A DNA stretch of 64,000 nt, taken from Parastagonospora avenae f. sp. tritici 18332-5. Its lineage: Eukaryota > Ascomycota > Dothideomycetes > Pleosporales > Phaeosphaeriaceae. The DNA lies in contig JAFJTR010000013.1 of assembly GCA_022559985.1 (NCBI GenBank), positions 372,001 to 436,000 of the forward strand, read 5' to 3'. The notes beneath the pieces were generated by a model. That model was not told where the DNA came from and made no database searches. It was given only the letters and a program-made list of their open reading frames with translations. The position numbers and the translations under genes are program-made. This document shows, piece after piece, positions 41,872-52,105 of this stretch (the first letter of the stretch is position 1; every line of letters begins with the position of its first letter).

Positions 41872-42853
41872 CGGACTGCGAGCTCAGCCCTCTTTCATAT
41901 AAAGCCTGAGGCGTCCCCCCAATTTCCTCTCCCTTCTCCCTCATCCCAACGCTCCGCGCTTGACACCCCGTGTTGGGCGCCCTCGACTGAACAAATTCTT
42001 TTTGAAGATTACCTCGATTTCACCAGCGGGTACCAGGACCCGCATTTTACAATACAACAATGCAGCAATCAAACGCCAACATGCGCTTCGCTCCAAGCAA
42101 ATCCGTCTTCGTCTTCTGGCAACCAAGCCAACTCAGTGGACGCTCAAGACGCCTATGGTAATGGTAGTCAGTCTATCAACTGGGACTTTGCGTTATTCTC
42201 CAACACCGACACTGGCAACATCGTCTCGGAAACGACTTCGTTTCCGCTTTCTTCTTCGGCCGCCTTGACGGGCACTCTTACTTCACACAATTTTTCGCTG
42301 AATGACCCCACGGACTGGAATGCCTTTTCCTTTCCATCCTCTTCCGAACCTTCGCCATACCTCGGCAATGACTCACAATTACTCACTGGCGGAGCCATGC
42401 CCTTCACGACCTCCACCGCCTCTCTCAACACTACAACTATAAGAACTGGTATGGGGACCCTGCACGATGCCCACTTTTCCACTCCCATGGTGAAAGGTAA
42501 GAAAGATGTGCATTCATCTATCTGCTCGAAACTAATTCGGTACAGAGCATTCATCATCAGGATCATCCACAGGCCACCAGACTCACGTCTCTTCTTCGCC
42601 AGAACAGTCCCACTCGTCTCGACACACCAGCTCAAAAGCCAGTCCTCTTGCTCCTGAGCCTTCCAAGATCGAAAAGCGCAGAGCCAACACAATGGCTGCG
42701 CGCCGCTATCGCCAGAAGCGCGTCGACCAGATGAGCACTCTCGAATCCGAACTCAAGGACGTCAAGACCGAGCGTGACGACCTCAAAGTACGCTGTGCTA
42801 GGCTCGAAGGCGAGGTCGAGACGCTCCGTGCATTGCTCCAGGCTCGCAGCTAG
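41872..42853 (+). CDS. GCN4/CPC1-type bZIP transcription factor (start unresolved)
   Basis: Two coding parts, up to 42496 and 42546-42853, separated by a 49-nt GTAAGA...CAG intron. The end is a clear bZIP: IEKRRANTMAARRYRQKRVD (basic region with the N-x3-AR-x-YR pattern of Gcn4-like factors), then a leucine zipper (about 42720-42850) ending LEGEVETLRALLQARS. The upstream frame looks like an acidic activation region (EQILFEDYLDFTSGYQDP, SINWDFALFSN, DPTDWNAFSF). It is open back to 41872 but has no ATG before residue MPFTT, far inside. So the start is non-AUG, or comes from an unseen upstream exon, or I have missed a splice. Gcn4/CPC1 factors are known to switch on amino-acid synthesis during starvation. 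The exact orthologue is not proven. Confidence 0.7.
42060..42161 (+). other. Out-of-frame upstream ORF over the bZIP frame
   Basis: The first ATG downstream of the TATAAA at 41898 opens a 33-residue frame (MQQSNANMRFAPSK...) that overlaps the bZIP frame and ends at TAA 42159-42161. If transcripts start near 41930, ribosomes would meet this frame first. Gcn4/CPC1 genes are known for upstream frames that control translation, but an overlapping one would be unusual. Confidence 0.4.
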
Positions 42854-45204
42854 TTGTCTTTGTTGTCAGCTTCTCTTCTGTTATGGTGTTTGCTTCAATA
42901 CGGCTGTTATGAGACCTCCTTTCAGACGATGTCGGAAGTTGCTCGCTCATTCCACGCCCGTTCAAGGACGCATCAGATCGGCAAAGTAGATTTTAATCTC
43001 TGAGGCTACTCGGGATAATTTATGGGTACTCACGCAGTACTGAAGTCGTATGTAGTAATGGATGTCGGTTCTTGTTCTACTGATTTATCTACCGTACTCT
43101 GCTGCGTCTACACTTTATACTTGACTTCAACCATCGCGATATCACTATTGCTCATAATGAGCGCCCTCAGACGGTGACTATCGATAACGATATTTATTCT
43201 CATCTTCTATCATTCTGACCATACTAACCATCATTTTCTATCATCGTGAGTCGAGTTCAGCGCGACACTGGCCTCGGATACGGCAACGCTGGCGGTCCGA
43301 TGTTGAGTGGGGCACGTAAGCTAGCGCACATCAATCAGGTTAGACCGAAATGAGTCATATTTGCTCATTCTGAGCAGCAGTGAGATGCACTTCCACCACC
43401 GTCACTGGTAAGTCTGGATGCACGAACAATCACTGATGAGATGAGCTCGCCCTTTACAAATGCTTGGCCGCCTTTTTTTCTACATTCGCTCGTGCGCTGC
43501 TTGTTCCCTGCCACTGCCACACGGCTCGACGGCTCTGTGAGGTCAGACAGGTGGTGCATGCTGCATCGAAACGCATGCAGGATCGATCTTGTGTAAGATC
43601 GCATCAGGCTGAGTTTATTCTGAGCAGAGACCGTTGAGACGCCTGCTCCTCCTGCGGAACCATTCCGAGATTCGCTTCTTACCTTGGTAGGACACCAAAT
43701 TCTTGACACTTTCTTGACACCTCCATCATCACGACAGCCCAAACAACCTTTACTGTCGACGTTTTTGAAGCACCTCAAATGTCATCATCATGTTCTGGAA
43801 GCGGATCGCGCATCAGCCATCTCAACGTCCACACCATATTTCTCCACAGGGCGCGGTTGATACTAGGTCCGCGTTTCTGAACTACTACATACGGGTTGAC
43901 AGATGTAGCAGGCTACAGGCAGTAGCTAGCCTACATCTGTTTGTCTCACTGGTTAAACTCTATCTTATTCCACCTTTGTTCGATCTCATCAGCCCTGTTC
44001 TTCGACGCCCTACCCTCGCATGGCTGGGTTTCACGTCTCGGAGCTAGGCACAGGTGTTCCTGGAGTATACAATGATGATCGCGCAATCGTATTGTCAAAC
44101 AGCGCTGTGGATGCATATTTGTTGCATTTATCAATGCCAATGTATGGACCATCCAACCTCCGACTCGTTGATCAAGCTCCCAGTTCGCCGTTGACAAGCT
44201 CTTTCAACCTTCCGCGCCCAAATAGGCAAGGCAGAAAGAGAGCTGAACCCTCGATGGGATTCGGCAAGGCTGCAACCAGGCTTTCCGTCTTGAAAGTATC
44301 CAAATACTCCATGAGGTGGATGTGATGAATCCTGGCACATGCAGGTGATCATCACAGGCACAGTTTCAGCCTCAAAACCTCAGACACCGACCACATCCCG
44401 GCTAAAAGTGGACCCATGGGAACGCACTTCCCGAAGCCGCCACATCATGCATACTGTGCAACCACTGGGCTCTTCCATGCGACCTTTTGCAGACCTGCTT
44501 GCTGTTCTTCGACTGTGCTACTATGGTGCAACGATGAGCCACTCGCGCTAGCATGCTTCAGTTCAAGAACTGCACTGTTACAAACGCTTTCGCAGGGATT
44601 AGCCAGGCACATCTGGTCATCTGTGCCGATGCTCTACACGGTTACTGCGCATGTCCGCGCCTGTGGATACCTCGGCGGAATTACGCAACGACTGCTGAAT
44701 GTGTTCATGCATCGAGAACGTTATCGCAGGAACAAACGAGGCAAATCAAGATGCGTGAACTGTGGTTCTAACCTGTCAATATCGCTGTCAGTCCAGAATC
44801 CGACAAGACCATCTTATTGGCACATGTAGTGTGGCAATAAGAGCATGCACGCTCTTCCTTCACACACCTGCAGCTATGCGAACATGAGGTTTGCATGATC
44901 ATCGGCCCCCGCCTAGGTTTCGCTCAGCACACCAACGGGAAACTACGGGAACTATGGAACACTCCGTCTCTTAGTGCAGAATCCGGGGAAAAGGCTGCAT
45001 GGCCGCATGGATGATTCCTGCTCTTAACTCATAGTCTGGGCACCTTATGTCTGAGCCTGTCGTCCCTTCTTTTCGTTCGCTATTGTTATCAACGTCTGGG
45101 CGTCCCGAACCACGACTCATTCTTTTCCATGTTTCTTAGATTTGTCGTTTGATTCTGGCATCTCTTCTCACTGATTGAGCTGCAACAGCTCACACACATA
45201 CACC
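42854..45204. other. Gene-poor stretch of 2.35 kb
   Basis: No supported gene. Small frames on both strands lack domains and splice logic. The stretch 45120-45204 is the leader of the receptor gene. Confidence 0.45.
43900..43939. repeat. Imperfect hairpin, 40 bp
   Basis: CAGATGTAG (43900-43908) pairs perfectly with CTACATCTG (43931-43939). Just inside, GGCTA pairs with TAGCC after a small bulge. It could be a folded remnant of a miniature transposon or an RNA hairpin. Confidence 0.6.
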
Positions 45205-46520
45205 ATGTACCTCCGACCAGGTTTCGTGGTTGTGATTGTCGGCGCGACATTGACGGCGCTGTCGACCATCGTCCTAGCTCTACGGTATGTTCCACGCACC
45301 TTTTGATTCGGCCATCCTAACATCAATCGTAGATACTACTGTCGACACTTCATCATGAGATCTATGGGAGCGTCAGATCATCTCATGCTTGCTGCCTTAG
45401 TAGGATACCGCAGCGCCTTGCCTTGGTCTGTACTCATAGCTTCTAGATCATTACCTGGGGAAACTTTGTTATCAACTACTATCAAGATGAGACAAGCAGC
45501 CATTTCCGCCCTAGTTGGTTACGGATACCGGTACATTACTTTCGCACATTCAATCGAATGTCTTCTAATAAACCTTTAGGAGAAAAGAGAGCAGTTCCTA
45601 GTCGCGCTTCGCGGCACACTAATCACATGGTGGTTGTACCGCACGACCTACATAGTAGCGCTCGGCTTCGTCAAGCTCAGTATCCTCTTCTTCTACCGGA
45701 CATTCGCCTCGACTCGCACCTTCCGTTACTGTGTCCATGCAACTATAGCCTTCGTCAGCATGTACACAGTCGGAGCAGCAATCGCATCTACTTTCCAGTG
45801 CCGAAACCCATCCGACTCGTTTTCCACCGACGGCTACCTCGCTCAATTTGATCGCAACCCTCAGACAAAACCGCCGAAAACCCAGTGCTACGATCCGATC
45901 AAGCTTTGGGTCTTCTCCGCCGTCGCTAATCTGGCAAGCGATGTCTTCATTATGCTCTTACCCATTCCGGCATTGCTAAGCCTCAGAGTGCCCATGACCA
46001 AGCGACTTGCGCTCATTGGCATCTTCTCGATCGGCATCATGGCCATTGTTGCGTCTTCAATTCGTATGTGGGTCATGATGCTATGGGCAGAATCGTGAGT
46101 AGATCTACAGGCACATCACAACAGTCACTTACTTATTCACGCAGACCTTGGAACTCGGCAAAGTTCGGCGCTGACCTCTTGCTCTGGGGCCAAGTCGAAA
46201 CCAACAGCGGTATCATCTCGGCATCCGTACCTTTTCTTCGAATGCTCTTCATCAGCAAGAAGAGAGAGGAACGCGGCGTATCAGATCGGAGAGTGGTGGG
46301 TGCTAGTCCGGTTAAGCCCATGCGCGTCGGACCCCCCAGCCAAAACCAACCTCTGGAGAAACCTCTCCAGGTCGACACCTGGACAGTAGCGGAGACGGAG
46401 AAGCGAGGAGGTCCAGCATGGGGGCCGTTCATTACTGTGCCGGAAAGTCTGAGTTCGATAGACAAGAAGAGTATCGAGTTGGATCATGAGAAGCGGCAGT
46501 ATCCTCTCGAGACGGTTTAG
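45205..46520 (+). CDS. PTH11-like seven-helix receptor (fungal rhodopsin domain)
   Basis: Five exons, 45205-45284, 45333-45399, 45447-45530, 45580-46094 and 46145-46520, give 373 residues; all junctions keep the frame. Helices include FVVVIVGATLTALSTIVLAL, LITWWLYRTTYIVALGFVKL with SILFFYRTF, the loop with CRNPSDSF, LWVFSAVANLASDVFIMLLP and LALIGIFSIGIMAIVASSIR, then WGQVETNSGIISASVPFLRM. The KLSILFFYRTF, DxxIMLLPIP and ETNSGIISAxxPxLR segments are the signature of the fungal rhodopsin-like domain of the PTH11 group. The C-terminal cytoplasmic tail is about 100 residues long. There is no CFEM domain. PTH11 itself is needed for surface sensing by a rice pathogen; the ligand of this member is unknown. 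Confidence 0.82.
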
Positions 46521-47646
46521 GACGAAGTTCGTCTGTGTACTTGTACGACATATCAGCGTGCTGATAATACATGGTCAACGACGGGATCGTTTAGCGTGGT
46601 AGCGGGCTACTACGCCGCTGACCCCGATGATACCCATGGTAAGTCTACAATATTCTGCTTTTGAGAAAAGCCATTAACAGTACAGCAGACGTTTGACAGC
46701 AGGACTGCAATGCACCTTTGATTGCTGGCTCATTTAGAGGAAAATAATTTCGTAATCGCTCGCTACAACACAAGCTTCGAGGAAGCGTACCTAACAGTAT
46801 TGGAATACAAAATTCTTGTTCATTACTTTTTCAAGCACAGCTCTATTCTCAGCCACAGCCTTTTTCACTTTCTGCGGCGATGTTGGTTGTGAACTAAATT
46901 GCAGGGAACCCTCGCATGGCAAAATGTGTTGATCCTTGTTGACCAGACCTACTCCTGCGACAGGCCGCGTCGGAGGCGAACATGTCCACAGATTTGGATT
47001 TGAAACAGAACAAGGTTGCCGGAGGACGGATCACGTTCACTCTATCCGACAGCAAGACGCGTAGTACAAGGTCCACTTACTGGTGATAGTATTGATTGAG
47101 GAACCATATTGCGCGAGACATTCAACAAGTAATCAAATCCACCACACCCATTTTTGACATCATCACATGTGGTTCTTCGAACGTGAAGCGTGTCAGCAAG
47201 GCTGCGAAGTGCAGGGATGGGGTAAACTCACGACCATTCCGAAAACGGCAAACCTCGGCGATGATGGCTGACACTGTCAGACACGACGTTAGTGTACTTG
47301 GTAGAGCGGGCTGCAATGGGGCCACGATCACGAGCGCTTCACTTGCACGTACAGAACAGCTATCTCTCACCGCCTGCGTGCTCCAGTATACACGTGCGGT
47401 TGAAGCTATCACACCACTGCCTGCACCTTCCCCACATATGCGGACATAAGAAGCACCGCAACCGTGGCGCTCACACGCTCCTACCACAAGCTCCTGCTCG
47501 CTTCCGTCGCCCTCTTCATCTCTCTCGTCGCCATTCTGGCTTCTCTGCGACTTGGCGTGCGGCCCCCGTCTATTATCCAGTACTTGAAGCCGACCCCGCT
47601 GCGGAATCCGTTTGCGCAGGCGTATCGACCGCTCACGAATTCTACC
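46521..47646. other. Intergenic, upstream of the oligopeptidase
   Basis: The frame just upstream of 47647 stays open back to a GTG at 47464 and would encode a hydrophobic helix (LLLASVALFISLVAILASL) in frame with the peptidase, but no ATG starts it. Other frames here are unsupported. Confidence 0.4.
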
Positions 47647-49999
47647 ATGGTACGGGAAGCTTGACATGTGCTCTGACATGTTGACACTGACATCATTGGT
47701 AGGCCTCGAAGCAGTACAAGATACCGCCGCAGCTGCCGCCCCGGTTCACTGCGACGAAGGAGAGCTTGGTCGAAGACACTAAGAAGCTGGTATGTGGAAG
47801 CTATACGCGCTTTGGACCCCGCAATGAGGGGTGTTGGAAGGCGAAGCTCACATGGCGCAGATTGAAAGATCACGAGGCATCCAAGATGCTATTGTCCGCG
47901 ACGTGAAGCCCGACACCGCGAACTTCGCCAACGTCGTCCTCCCAATTGCCCACGATGACAACAAAATGGCCATTGAGTCGCACGTCATCGGCTTCTACAA
48001 CGCCGTGTCCACCGACAAGGAGTTGCGCGATGCATCCAGCGAGGCAGAGCAATTGCTCGACGACTTTGGCATTGAGTCGTCCATGCGCGAGGATGTTTTC
48101 AACCTGGTCGATGCGGCGCTCAAGAAGAAGGAACAGCTGGACCCTGAGTCGCAGCGGTTGCTCGAGAAGGACCACAAGTCGTACATTCGGAACGGTCTGA
48201 GCTTGCCCGCAGGCCCCAAGCGGGACAGGTTCAAGGAGATCAAGCAGCGGCTGAGTCAGATCAGCATTGCTTTCCAGAAGAACTTGAACGAAGAGAATGG
48301 AGAGCTGTGGTTCACACCAGAGGAGCTGCACGGCGTGCCGGAGGATGTCATTGCGACTCTGAACAAGGGCGAAGGCGTCAACGAAGGCAAGCTAAGGCTC
48401 ACCTTCAAGTACCCGGATCTGTTCCCCACGCTGAAGTACGCGACAAATGCGGAGACGCGGAAGACGGTCATGACTGAGAATGAGAATAAGTGCAACGACA
48501 ACGTTGCGCTGTTCCGCGAGGCCATCCTCCTGCGCGACGAAGCTGCTCGCATCCTCGGCTACGAAAACCATGCGCAGTTCAGGATTGAGGACAAAATGGC
48601 AAAGACACCCAAGACGGTGAACGACTTCTTGGCCGACTTGCGTAAGCGTCTGGCGCCGGGTGGGAAGAAAGAGATTGAGAAGCTGATGGAGTTCAAGAGG
48701 CAGGATGTCAAGGAACAGGGTCTTACTGGTCCGCTGGCTGATGGCTACTACCTCTGGGACCACCGGTACTACGACCGCCTGATGCTGGAGAAGGACTACC
48801 AGCTCGACCACCAGGTTATCGCAGAGTACTTCCCTCTCCAGACCACCATCCAGGGCATGCTGAAGATCTTCGAGGAGCTTTTCGGTCTTGTCTTTGTCGA
48901 GATCGTTGGCGAAGAGGACCGGGCAGCTCTTGCAGATGGTGGCAAGGGTTCGGATATTGTCTGGCACAAAGACGTCGCAATCTTCAGCGTCTGGGATGAT
49001 GAGGGTGAGGGCGCTGGCTTTGTCGGATACCTCTACCTCGATCTCTTCCCTCGTGACGGCAAATACGGCCACGCTGCCAACTTTAACTTGCAGCCTGGCT
49101 ACATAGATGAGAACGGCAAGAGGCGGTACCCGGCGACTGCGTTGGTTTGCAACTTCTCTAAGCCAACGCCAAAGAAGCCTTCGCTATTGAAGCACGATGA
49201 AGTCGTTACTCTCTTTCACGAGCTCGGTCACGGTATCCACGACTTGGTTTCGCGAACAACCTACGCCCGCTTCCACGGCACCAGCACTGTCCGCGACTTC
49301 GTCGAAGCGCCATCACAGATGTTGGAGAACTGGTGCTGGACCCCGTCTCAACTCCGCAGCTTATCACACCACTACTCATACCTCTCTCCTGAGTACGAGA
49401 AGGCGTACATTGAGTCGTCGGGCTCAGAAAAGAAGCCTTCCGAGCAGATCCCCAACTCGCTAATCGCCAACTTGATCAACACTAAGCACGTCAACGATGC
49501 GTTGTTCAACCTGAGGCAACTGCACTTTGGCACATTCGACATGACGGTGCACCAGCCAGCCAGCCACGAGGAACTCGAGAAGCTTGACATCACTGAGACC
49601 TACAACAAGCTGCGTAACGAGATCAGCCAGCTCAACGGCCCAGAGGCGCTTGATGGTGAATCCAAGGGTAACTGGCACTGGGGTAACGGCCAGGCCACAT
49701 TCGGTCACTTGATCGGTGGCTACGACGCTGGGTAAGTCTCCTCTAACCCCTAATCATCCATCCCCAGACACCAACACGACCATAGTTACTACGGCTACCT
49801 CTCCTCGCAAGTCTACTCCACCGATATGTTCTACACCGTTTTCAAGGCGGATCCCATGAATGGTAAAGAGGGCCGACGGTACAGGCACACGGTCCTTGAG
49901 CGCGGAGGCAGCAAAGAGGAGATGGAGATTCTAGAGGAGTTCCTCGGACGCAAGCCGGAGACTGAGGCGTTTTACAAGGAGTTGGGGATCGGGCAGTAG
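47647..49999 (+). CDS. PRD1: M3-family metallo-oligopeptidase (saccharolysin-like)
   Basis: Four exons, 47647-47649 (the ATG alone), 47703-47789, 47861-49731 and 49786-49999, give 724 residues. The zinc site is HELGHGIHDL (HExxH, first His about residue 483), and the third ligand region is FVEAPSQMLENW, about 25 residues later. N-terminal segments (PPRFTATKES, AFQKNLNEENGELWFT, FREAILLRDEAARILGY) and AANFNLQPGYIDENGKRRYP, GNGQATFGHLIGGYDAGYYG agree with fungal thimet/saccharolysin enzymes. They are known to cut short peptides in the cytosol and mitochondrial intermembrane space. An intron directly after the ATG is unusual. Length is normal (yeast Prd1 is similar). Gene symbol is by likely orthology. 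Confidence 0.88.
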
Positions 50000-50240
50000 A
50001 TGGTATATGATAGGGGGTGGGCAGGTTAGCGATGCATTGCATATAGATATGAATACGAATACGTGAACATTGCGCCGCTGGCATTGAGGTGTGGGAATGT
50101 GAGCGATGATGGTGTTGACAGCGCACATGACATGTCGCTCTAGACAGCGACGTGACTCAACACATCCATCGCCTTTGGATCACTTACCTTAAACTCTCTT
50201 TCCTCCTTCCCCAGCGCTCACATCTCGAAGAAAATTCGCC

Positions 50241-50447
50241 ATGCTCAACCCCCTCGCCAAATGGTTCACATCATCCCCACACACTCCCTGTGCAGTGCTC
50301 GAATGCAGACATACAGTCAAATCCAAAGTAGAGACCAAGGGATATGGGTGTAGGCTGTGTAAGAGGCATGAGAGGGAGTTACGCGCGAAGGCGGGGGCGG
50401 TATGTTGGAATGTGTTTGTTGAGCAGAGGGCGATTGGAGCGGTGTAA
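50241..50447 (+). CDS. Small Cys/His protein, 68 residues
   Basis: Single exon with a reasonable start context (TTCGCCATG). It contains TPCAVLECRH, then GCRLCKRHERELRAK: four Cys and two His spaced like a small zinc-binding unit (C-x4-C-x-H ... C-x2-C-x2-H). A final Cys follows. No family is recognised. It lies 241 bp after the oligopeptidase stop. Confidence 0.45.
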   Translation: MLNPLAKWFTSSPHTPCAVLECRHTVKSKVETKGYGCRLCKRHERELRAKAGAVCWNVFVEQRAIGAV

Positions 50448-50628
50448 AGTCTACGTATAAACTCTGTAAAGGCTACGAAGGCTAGGAGGATTAACCAAAC
50501 ACAGTGTTTGCAACAGAATCGCGAAGTAAATAATAACATATTCAGTACATGAACCGTAGGTCACTTTACGACTACTCCATCATTTTATCAATTGACTTCC
50601 TCCCCCTATCTTTCGGCCGGCTATCATA

Positions 50629-50781
50629 TCAGGGATACTCGCGTACTTCGCCCGCGCGGACGGGCTGGCCTCGCGCCCTGTACGGATTGTCTGATTGTGT
50701 TTGCGTCGTGCCTTGTTGGACGAAGTTTTCGCGGTGGCGGCGTGAGTCCGCTCTCTGAGTGTTGTAGCGCGCCGAGCCCAT
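50629..50781 (-). CDS. Small disordered basic protein, 50 residues
   Basis: Starts MGSARYNTQRADSRRHREN and ends ARGQPVRAGEVREYP. It is rich in Arg, Gln and Thr, with no hydrophobic segment, so probably disordered. Support is structural: a TATAAAT box (50914-50907, minus) lies 126 nt upstream, followed by a long CT/CA-rich leader with no other ATG. It resembles the small basic genes at 29-32 kb in style but not in sequence. Confidence 0.4.
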   Translation of the reverse strand: MGSARYNTQRADSRRHRENFVQQGTTQTQSDNPYRARGQPVRAGEVREYP

Positions 50782-50906
50782 TGTTGTTTTGCTTGGACAA
50801 CTGAGTTGGGGTTTGGTTGTGTGTGTTTACGGAGTTCTGTGGATAGATGGGGAGTTTGTGTAGGGAGTTTTGAGGAAGACGAAGTGTGGGAGGCGAGAAT
50901 GAGGGG

Positions 50907-50914
50907 ATTTATAT
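50907..50914 (-). promoter_or_regulatory. TATA box of the 50-residue gene
   Basis: ATATAAAT on the minus strand, followed by a pyrimidine- and CA-rich leader that reaches the first ATG at 50781. Confidence 0.45.
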
Positions 50915-51290
50915 GCTACGGGAGTTGAATGATGAGGTGAGATGTGAAGAGCTGAGGTAAGAGTTGTTTGATGCATGTTGGTAGTCTATCTATTGAGTGC
51001 GTAAAGTATGTGAATTGACTCGGCTTTGCGACGAGTAGGTGGACAGCGTGGGGCCAGCCTTTCTCGTGGAACAGGTTAAACAGCGTCCAGAGACGGTTGT
51101 ATAGTGTGATTCTGTGATGGTGTAAAAGACATGCAGCAGGGCAGCGCAGCACAGCACGCGAAACTCATGACAATGACGTGATGTGCCTCGGCTGAAGATT
51201 GAACAACGCACCTCACCACCTCCTTCTTATCCGATTAAAGTAGCTATCGCTGTCTACAAATTCACAGTCAAATTCGCTCCCATATCCCCT

Positions 51291-51850
51291 ATGCCTGTCA
51301 CACGAGGTCAAAAGCGCGAAGAAGAAATGGAAGCCGCGCTGGAAACCTTCTTTTCCTCCCCTCGCTTCGCTGTTGCCGGCGCATCGTCCGACCCCAGCAA
51401 GTATGGCCATAAAAGTACGTAAACGTCCGCGCGCAAAAAGATATTCATTCCACCTTACATCTAGACACAGTCTTTGCGTGGTACCTCCGCCATTCACTAC
51501 CTGCAACACCAATAAATCCACGCTCGCCCACAGTCAACATCTTGCAGCGTGATCACACCACCGTGCCATCACCAAGCGCACTGCAAGATCCGCCGGCATC
51601 GACTTATTCACTCTCTGTCATCACGCCGCCGGCTGTGACAAAGCGTTTGCTCAAAGAAGCGAAAGACGCGGGTGTACCTGCTGTATGGCTGCAGCCCGGA
51701 AGTTTTGATGGGGAGGTGTTGGAGTATGCGAAAGCGAACTTCAAAGCTGCGATAGCTGGGGATGGGGGGAATGGTAGTGAAGGTTGGTGTGTGCTTGTGG
51801 ATGGAGAGGAGGGATTGAGAATTGCGGGGAGGGAGTGGTCGAGGCTGTGA
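51291..51850 (+). CDS. CoA-binding domain protein
   Basis: Two exons, 51291-51414 and 51465-51850 (50-nt intron), give 169 residues. FAVAGASSDPSKYGHK followed by VFAWYLRHSLPATPINPR is the Rossmann-like CoA-binding pattern of the CoA_binding_2 family (YccU-like). The second half has TYSLSVITPPAVTKRLLKEA, GVPAVWLQPGSFD and VLEYAK, typical of the family, where this end closes the nucleotide pocket. The family's biochemical role is poorly known. The start chosen is the first ATG giving the normal length. An upstream frame has only a GTG. Confidence 0.82.
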
Positions 51851-52105
51851 GGAATTTGACTAATCATGGTGTTTGTGAGTCTTGAGCGCTCTGGTCGTGA
51901 AGCGCAGAGGAGATGTAGACAAGGCCAATGCTTCACAGCTTTGAAAAATGCGGACGATTAAGTTAGGTTACTGTCACGAGAGCACTCTCAGCTTCGGGAC
52001 AAAGTTCGCTAATTTCCTATCTCTACACGTGAACATAGTCCATACCTTACTTCATGACCTCTAAAGCTACCCAGATTGCCCAACTGCTAGAGGCACTTGC
52101 GAATC

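Noticed and set aside
47122..47679. 185-codon minus-strand frame upstream of the oligopeptidase
   Set aside because: Overlaps the oligopeptidase start on the other strand, and shows no domain or splice support.
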